From Aaosphaeria pasadenensis (lineage: Eukaryota; Ascomycota; Dothideomycetes; Pleosporales), in contig JAKLMB010000007.1 in NCBI GenBank assembly GCA_022813625.1, positions 310,001 to 374,000 of the forward strand: a stretch of DNA of 64,000 nt, read 5' to 3'. How positions within the stretch are numbered: the first letter of the stretch is position 1; every line of letters starts with the position of its first letter. Shown here piece after piece: positions 58,099 through 64,000 of the stretch. The notes under the pieces are model-generated. The model searched no databases and had not been told where the DNA came from. It saw only the letters and a list, made by a program, of their open reading frames with translations. Position numbers and translations under genes: made by a program.

Positions 58099-59587
58099 TG
58101 TATATGATAGATTCGGATAATTTGTTTGGTGGCATCCACTCCGCTAGAACTATCGAGCCGGTATGGTCGGTCGCAGATACAGGGTTTGAAATTGGCAAAT
58201 TGGACGAGAGAAACCCTCGGACTTGTGATCAAATGCAAAAGAGTGCAATCAAGCAAGTAATAAAGTCGCACTTGAGGTTCGGATCAATGAATAATGACGA
58301 TTCCTCAGATCAGCGGCTATCCGAATCTCTAGCGGAAGAAGATAGTTGTGGCAATTGAGCAGCCCTCCAATCTATGTATGAAAGGATGGCCGTGGTATTG
58401 CTATTGCTTTGAATTTATGGCACAGGCTCTGATTTGAGTTCGATACCATCAATTCAAGAAGAGAAGAATCTATGACTCTTGATAGCAACGAGGTCAACTT
58501 TGATGATGACTAATCTACATGAAGACCTACGGGTTGAGTCACCCCGCAAAATCGATCCAATGCCGACGGAAACCCGATTAAAATGACAAGACGCCTCTGA
58601 AGATTATAATTACGATAGTGATGAACTTTATTGAGGAATAAATATTCTTGAACTTACATTTGTTTCTTTGGGTTTCGACCAAAACCCAACAAGACATTGT
58701 ACATACGGTTTTATTTTACCGTGTTCTCGTGAACCTAGACCATGGCCACTGGGATATAGAACCTCATCATTTCCGTCGTCATTTCTGTACCTCAGGTCTG
58801 TATCAGGGCTTTAAGATTCACCATCATCGATGATTGGCGAAGCTCCTTGAGAGAAGTTGCTTAAAGTGAAGCATTATCACCTTAGCACCATGGTAGCCAT
58901 ATATTATGCGCGCGTGCATTTGCTAACAGCATAATCATGGCATGGGGGATTGCTCACTGACAAAAGGATGAGTTACACTTCCTGCATTCTTCCAAGTCTA
59001 CATAGAAGACCAAACAACATCCGGAAGTGCTTCGTTTGTATATCTTCATGGACTTATCTATCTTTCTCACCACATCGGCTTTGGAGCCGATTGGCCGAAG
59101 GGCCTTTACACAGCTCAAGTGCCTTTCATGGTCATTGGAGACTGTTAAGAGTAGGAATAATTGATTTTTCCCATTAGAATTGAATTTTCCCAATGATCTT
59201 GGTATTCATTAAATTGTTTAAAAGCATTGTAGTCCAAATCTTTACGACCAAGTCCTAGGTCAGTGTTGGTGACCAGTAGCTACAGCATCACACTAGGAGC
59301 GTGAACCGCTAGTGCCTACATAATGCCCACTTCGGAACGGCTTGTGGGATTTTATTCCACAATCGAATATACCAGTTACTCTCTGTGAGGAGTTTCCTTG
59401 GTTAAGAGAGTGCACAAGCAGGCGTTGACTACTGACGTTTTTCTCATTTTGTTGTGGCGCGGCCTGGGCACCAAGTAATCACCTGGGGCAATCCACTCTG
59501 AGGCTCCCCTCCCATCCTTCCCCACTCTTTACCCCAAAGTCCTCATGGACTTATCCAACCCCGGATTTACGGTGCATCCGGCTCAAG
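58099..59587. other. Intergenic between acetyltransferase and regulator genes
   Basis: The 1.5-kb stretch is A+T-rich and holds the two divergent promoters. No coding sequence is recognised. Confidence 0.5.
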
Positions 59588-61200
59588 ATGGCCGGCAATG
59601 GTTCAAGAAGCCGCAGTGGTTGTTTTGCTTGCAGAAAACGCAGGCGCCGTTGTCCTGAAAACAAGCCAACATGTGCGTCGTGTTCGAAAGCGGGAACAGA
59701 ATGTATCTATCCGGGTTCTCAACTTTCCACCTCGGTGCATAATTTTATAATCGCCTCGTCCCCAAACCAACAGCTTCTACCTACCAGGTCCAGAAACGGC
59801 AAGTATGGCTTTCTGAACCTTCGATCGGATGAATTGGCCAGCATCTGCCCGGAATACCAGTACTCTCCGACGGATGAAGGACATCTAGTAACTGTCACCA
59901 AAAACCTTGCTCAAGGCACAAAATTATATCGAGCATTGCCCCCTATCGGCGTACGACAAATGGCATTCGACGAAAGTGCGCTAATTCAGTACTGTCAGTA
60001 TTATGAATAATGTTGCTTATACATACGCTGATCCTGTCACATACAGACGCCGAGATCATAGCAAGCAGTAGAGTGTATGTTCATAACGAGAGGAACAACT
60101 TTCAGTCCTCTGTCATGCCGGTTGTTCTCACTACCAAAGGTCCGTTGTTATCTGCAGTACTAGCCTTGAGTGCTGCGGAATGGGACAGGAACGTTGGAAC
60201 GGTGGGAAATGACTACGGTCTTCTGTCCTCAAGCTGCAAAGTAAAAGCCATTCAAGAACTGCAACGCGCTCTGAATTCAGGAGCGAATGCGGACGAGAAC
60301 CTACTCACATGTGTTCTGTTAGCGACACTAGAAATTGCAGACGGATCGCGTCCTACCTGGCTAACCCATCTGCAAGGAGCCTTTGCTATTTTGGACCAAT
60401 TCAAACACCAAGTTGATCCAGTTACAGCGCAGTTCGTTCTTACGTACTTTCGATTCCGCTACATCCTCATGGAAACTACGAGACCATCGGCAAACGGGTT
60501 GTTGCAGAGAAGAGCATCTAAAGCAGAACCAGCTGCTTTTGAAATATGCAGTGAGCAATTCGATGACTCTTTCTGGTCCACGTCTTCATCGGAATCATCA
60601 AAGGAAACTGCAAAGATTGTTGACGAGTCCCTCGGCTGTCCAACGGAGCTTGTCGAGTCTATAGAACAAATAGCCCGGATTTCGTCAGCTGTTTCCGATT
60701 CCGACACTTTCCGTGAAGACTTGTTCACACAAGCAAATCTCATCGACAAGGCAGTCACCGATATGAGGTTCGCAATAAGGCGAGCACAAGACGATTACCT
60801 GTTACAAAGCGCAGAAGCGTTCCGCGCAGCTATTCAGATCTACCTGCGACTTGTCTGTTTCGCAATGCCAACTACTCATCAGTCAATCTTAACTCTCCAT
60901 AAAAGTCTGATTGACGTTCTATCTGGGATCATAATTGAGGATCAGATAAGAAGGTCGTTTCCGATGTGGCCACTCTTCATTGCAGGATGCGCTTGCTCAT
61001 CTGATGAACAGCGAAAAGCGGTTTTGGAGTTCTACACCACCGTCGATAAGCAATGGCCTATTAGCAATATCTCGACCGTGTGGGCTGCTGTTCGTACCGT
61101 CTGGCAGTCGCGCGATCTATCCCCGAATTCGTCCTCTTTGAAACAGCGAGACTGGCAAGGCATAATTCACCGGTTTGGTTGGAAGTTGTCTCTCACCTGA
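59588..61200 (+). CDS. Zn2Cys6 transcription factor
   Basis: Exons 59588-59993 and 60047-61200 encode 519 residues. The zinc cluster CFACRKRRRRCPENKPTCAS...C is at residues 12-39 with C-X2-C-X6-C-X6-C-X2-C-X6-C spacing, and is not split by an intron. The rest resembles the fungal_trans_2-type domain: LLSAVLALSAAEWDR, LTCVLLATLEIADGSRPTWLTHLQGA and FPMWPLFIAGCAC. The 53-base intron uses a GTCAGT donor and a TACAG acceptor and joins ALIQY to YAEIIAS. No target is known. The following gene is a membrane protein on the same strand, 470 bases away. Confidence 0.92.
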
Positions 61201-61670
61201 TGTCAATTTTCCTTTCTTGGTATTGAGTCTTACTCCTAAGCGCAGAACAGCTGAGCGAGATGAGGAAGACAAAGGCTTTACATCGTACACCAACCACTCC
61301 GGAAGCGTTTTCTAATGTTCAATCGCACTCTTCTGAATTTGAAACTGCGGAACTACGAATCTTACGATATTTGCAATAAATAGCATACATGAAGCCGATC
61401 TTGATGCATTCTGTGCTGTTTTCTCAGTCTGCTGATGAACTAAATGAACACTATTCTACTTTCACATAGCAGTAACAGTGTACTAAATGTTTGCCCCATT
61501 CCAATCATGTAATTATTCTAGCTTCAGTTCAATTTTATCGTTGATGAAGTTATTTTCCGATCAGTACTCCGTACATGGCGAGTCTCAGAAACACGGTGGA
61601 ATGGGGGTAGTGACACGAACTCCTATCGGGCGTCACGCGATTCGTGGATCACAGTGGACCCGGCTTATCT
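61201..61670. other. Intergenic between regulator and membrane-protein genes
   Basis: This contains the end of one plus-strand gene and the promoter of the next. An open frame upstream of the chosen ATG at 61671 continues to the left, so the next gene may start slightly earlier through an upstream exon. Nothing else is seen. Confidence 0.4.
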
Positions 61671-62667
61671 ATGCATCGTCACGGAGCAACAAACAACTCG
61701 ACCTCCCGGTATTCTGCGCATCTTCAACTTCATTTTAAAACTCAAAGCTCCCAGACCGACTGGGCATTGATATGTGGCATGTTTTGGTTGTTTTTAGCTG
61801 ATGTGCTCTCGGCAGCTATTGCCTCCCTGGTGGTTTCTCCTTTGGTCTACTATATCGATGGGTACGTCGGCAAGAATGGCTCGCTCCCCAGAGCCTCGCT
61901 ATTAACAACGAAAATCCGGTTATTCGCTGAACGATTTACTGATCCCATTCAGAACTGTGGTGACAAAGGCTTCTACAGGTGGTTCATTATTGTCGAGTTT
62001 TCAAACATTCATTAAAGAATCGGCGGCCTCGCCGTTGCGCCTCCTGAAATCTCATGCATTTTTCCTCCTCTGGCTTGTCTACTTAGGAACCTATTCAACT
62101 GCAAATTGCATCGATACCGTCTATGCGAAGACGCATTCACTTCCGCCAACATCAGTTACAGGAACACCTCTCAAATTCATTGCCACCACGATCGTTAGTA
62201 CAGCGATCTGCGTGTACAAAGATGGCTATTTCGCAAGATTGTATGGCTCTTCCGTGCGCAGCGATCCTGTGCCTGCTATAAGCTACGCTTTGTTTGTGAC
62301 ACGAGATGCTGTCACCGTCTTTGCATGCTTTATCTTCCCTTCAGTTGCTGCGGCATACGCAACGAGACTCAGCGCAGGGGCTGGAGCTCCATTTCAATAT
62401 CTGTTTGGAAGCGAAACCGCGAGTTTGAGAACCATGCAATTATTGTCGCCAGCTGGTGTCCAATTCATCAGCACGCCCTTCCATTTGATGGGACTGGAGA
62501 TGCATAACCGGCGTTCACGAGTGGGCTTGAGGCGACGGTTGGCCGTTCTAAGACGAGACATGCCTGCTGCCGTTCCTCTGAGAATGCTGAGAATTGTTCC
62601 AGCATTGGGATTGGGGAATGTTTTGAACGTTGCATTGAGAGCGAATTTGATGAGAGGCGTACAGTAG
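61671..62667 (+). CDS. Multi-pass membrane protein of an uncharacterised fungal family, possibly mitochondrial
   Basis: I join exons 61671-61861 and 61953-62667 for 301 residues. Membrane segments include ICGMFWLFLADVLSAAIASL, HAFFLLWLVYLGTYSTANCI, FIATTIVSTAICVYKDGYFA and ISYALFVTRDAVTVFACFI; the last third has QLLSPAGVQFISTPFHLMGL and RMLRIVPALGLGNVLNVALR. From memory this matches a conserved single-copy family in ascomycetes, annotated as a sequence orphan and sometimes assigned to mitochondria. I cannot name a function. The intron acceptor at 61951-61952 was chosen because it alone connects the two frames with a GTACGT donor (IDG joined to TVVTKAS). The exact start is uncertain. Confidence 0.7.
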
Positions 62668-63515
62668 AAGCATGATCAAGGAAACCCAGGTTCTTCATCG
62701 CGGCTGTAGCAGCGGATAAATCCCACAACAAATCCGATCATTGGATATGTCTTGAGCTTAAACCTGTAGATATCTAACATGAATCTTTATAGAAATCACC
62801 CTGTCAGCTATCGGCATTCATATGTTTCGTGACTACAATGGGCGCCAACGATTGGCGCTGTAGAATTAAGACTGTAACATATAAACGCCTGTATAGTAGG
62901 GAGCATTACAGGCACGACCCGCAATCGGTGGATAGGTGGGATAGATAGAATAGATAAATATCACACTGTCGATAGGCGTTCGGAGGAAAGTCAATTATTT
63001 CTCGATCTCTTTCGGCTACCCTGATCGATCTATCTGTGCTTTGCATTGTGCTTTTCCTCAACACGTGATCCCCGAATAGCCTCACCTATCTTACTACACC
63101 ACGATACTGAAAGTAATGAGGGTACAATCATAGTATTAGAGCTCTTCCAGTATCATACGGTGGCTACATCATAGTAAACATGTATTATTACTCTGTACAG
63201 TTGCCTACCTATCTTACAGCCTGCTCGGGTTCGCACATCCGGGTACGCTTCCGATCCAGCCTCGGATATCCCGAAGAAGAACCCTCAGACAGTCTCTTGC
63301 TTAGAAGTACACAGTTGGAAGTTCGGAAGATAGTCCGCATTATCGGAAGCTTGTATAGACTGTTTAATCGAAAGGAATGATCCGCATTCGAACATGTGGT
63401 GAACTGTTAAAAGCGAAATGTAGAACATAACCGTCGGCTATGAATGAGCAGTCGGCTACTATCTTAATCTTTTTTTATTTTAGAGAGTAAAGTCCTGTCT
63501 TTGTATCATTGTCAC
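62668..63515. other. Convergent intergenic region
   Basis: The 848 bases separate two genes whose 3' ends face each other. The only notable structure is a GATA-rich patch at 62931-62974. No gene is recognised. Confidence 0.5.
62931..62974 (+). repeat. GATA-rich patch, five GATA in 44 bases
   Basis: GATA occurs at 62931, 62940, 62944, 62953 and 62971. Three fit HGATAR (AGATAG, AGATAA, CGATAG). The setting between two convergent genes makes a promoter role unlikely; simple-sequence slippage is as plausible. Confidence 0.5.
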
Positions 63516-64000
63516 CTAACCCTTCGTCATCACGCCGCCACCGTTTGCTCCAATGACTTGTCCAGTGATCCATCCAGCCTCTGGGGCGCACAGCAATCCC
63601 ACTATACCAGCAACCTCCTCTAAGTATGCTGGTCTCCCACCCAGACCCTTAGCAGCATCGATTATTTCGGGTTTATCAATGCCCTCACGTGTTCTAGCCA
63701 AAGGCGCCATATAGTTCAGAGACCAGACCTTCTCAAGCATCTCTTGTGGAAGACCTGAGTACATGCCAGTCAACATGGCACCGGGGTTGATTGAATTGAC
63801 GGTCGCATGTTCAGCAAGCTCGCGAGCCCAAACGCGCGTCTACATGGCATTAGCAAGTCTTTATGTAGAAGTTTGGTCGCATGGACATACCATGGCCTCA
63901 AGTGCACCTTTGGTACCTGCGTAGCAGCTCTGCCACCAGAACCCCATGCTCGTAGTTATGCTTGACACGTTGACGATACGCCCGGAACGATCTTTAGGCA
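63516..64000 (-). CDS. Short-chain dehydrogenase/reductase, C-terminal part (runs off the window)
   Basis: Two exons are visible, 63891-64000 (incomplete at the window edge) and 63516-63839, separated by a 51-base phase-0 intron (GTATGT/TAG). The sequence reads GRIVNVSSITTSMGFWWQSC, then YAGTKGALEAM with the catalytic Tyr-x-x-x-Lys, then ARELAEHATVNSINPGAM, and ends GWITGQVIGANGGGVMTKG. This is the classical SDR C-terminal half, FabG-like, with the usual NSINPG and ITGQ motifs. The nucleotide-binding TGxxxGxG motif must lie beyond base 64000. The substrate is unknown. Confidence 0.93.

Overview
This window is nuclear DNA from a filamentous ascomycete (Pezizomycotina). The evidence is short spliceosomal introns (about 48-70 bases), Zn2Cys6 regulators, a HET-domain gene, a siderophore transporter, DUF3176 membrane proteins and single-copy housekeeping genes of fungal type. 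A helotialean leotiomycete is my best guess, but that is inference. All exon joins were made by eye from frame, splice sites and family alignment. No rRNA, tRNA, intact transposon or CRISPR array was recognised.

The left part (1-24.3 kb) is a conserved housekeeping block. It holds the glycine cleavage H protein (GCV3), an MDR-type oxidoreductase, the nucleoporin NUP192 diverging from the ATM-type kinase TEL1 across a shared 551-base intergenic region, ribosomal protein uL16 (RPL10), a four-pass MARVEL-like membrane protein and a Upc2-like zinc-cluster regulator.

The middle (24.3-41.6 kb) is accessory. A small secreted precursor at 26488-26886 carries four tandem 11-residue units bounded by Lys-Arg sites, the pattern of a kexin-processed repeat peptide. 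It converges on the first of three DUF3176 membrane-protein paralogues, all on the minus strand. A zinc-cluster transcription factor, whose first exon is only 60 bases, sits between paralogues one and two. The three membrane proteins have large cysteine- and N-glycosylation-rich outer domains, so the region could be a peptide/cell-surface module. No DUF3328 (UstYa-type) tailoring gene is visible.

The right part (41.6-64 kb) holds an allantoate-permease-like MFS transporter, a DUF7025-like AAA ATPase, a HET-domain protein, a siderophore-iron transporter isolated between two gene-poor stretches (3.2 and 3.9 kb) with an SreA-type GATA site about 1 kb upstream, a GNAT acetyltransferase, a third zinc-cluster regulator, a membrane protein of an uncharacterised fungal family, and the 3' end of a short-chain dehydrogenase that runs off the window edge.
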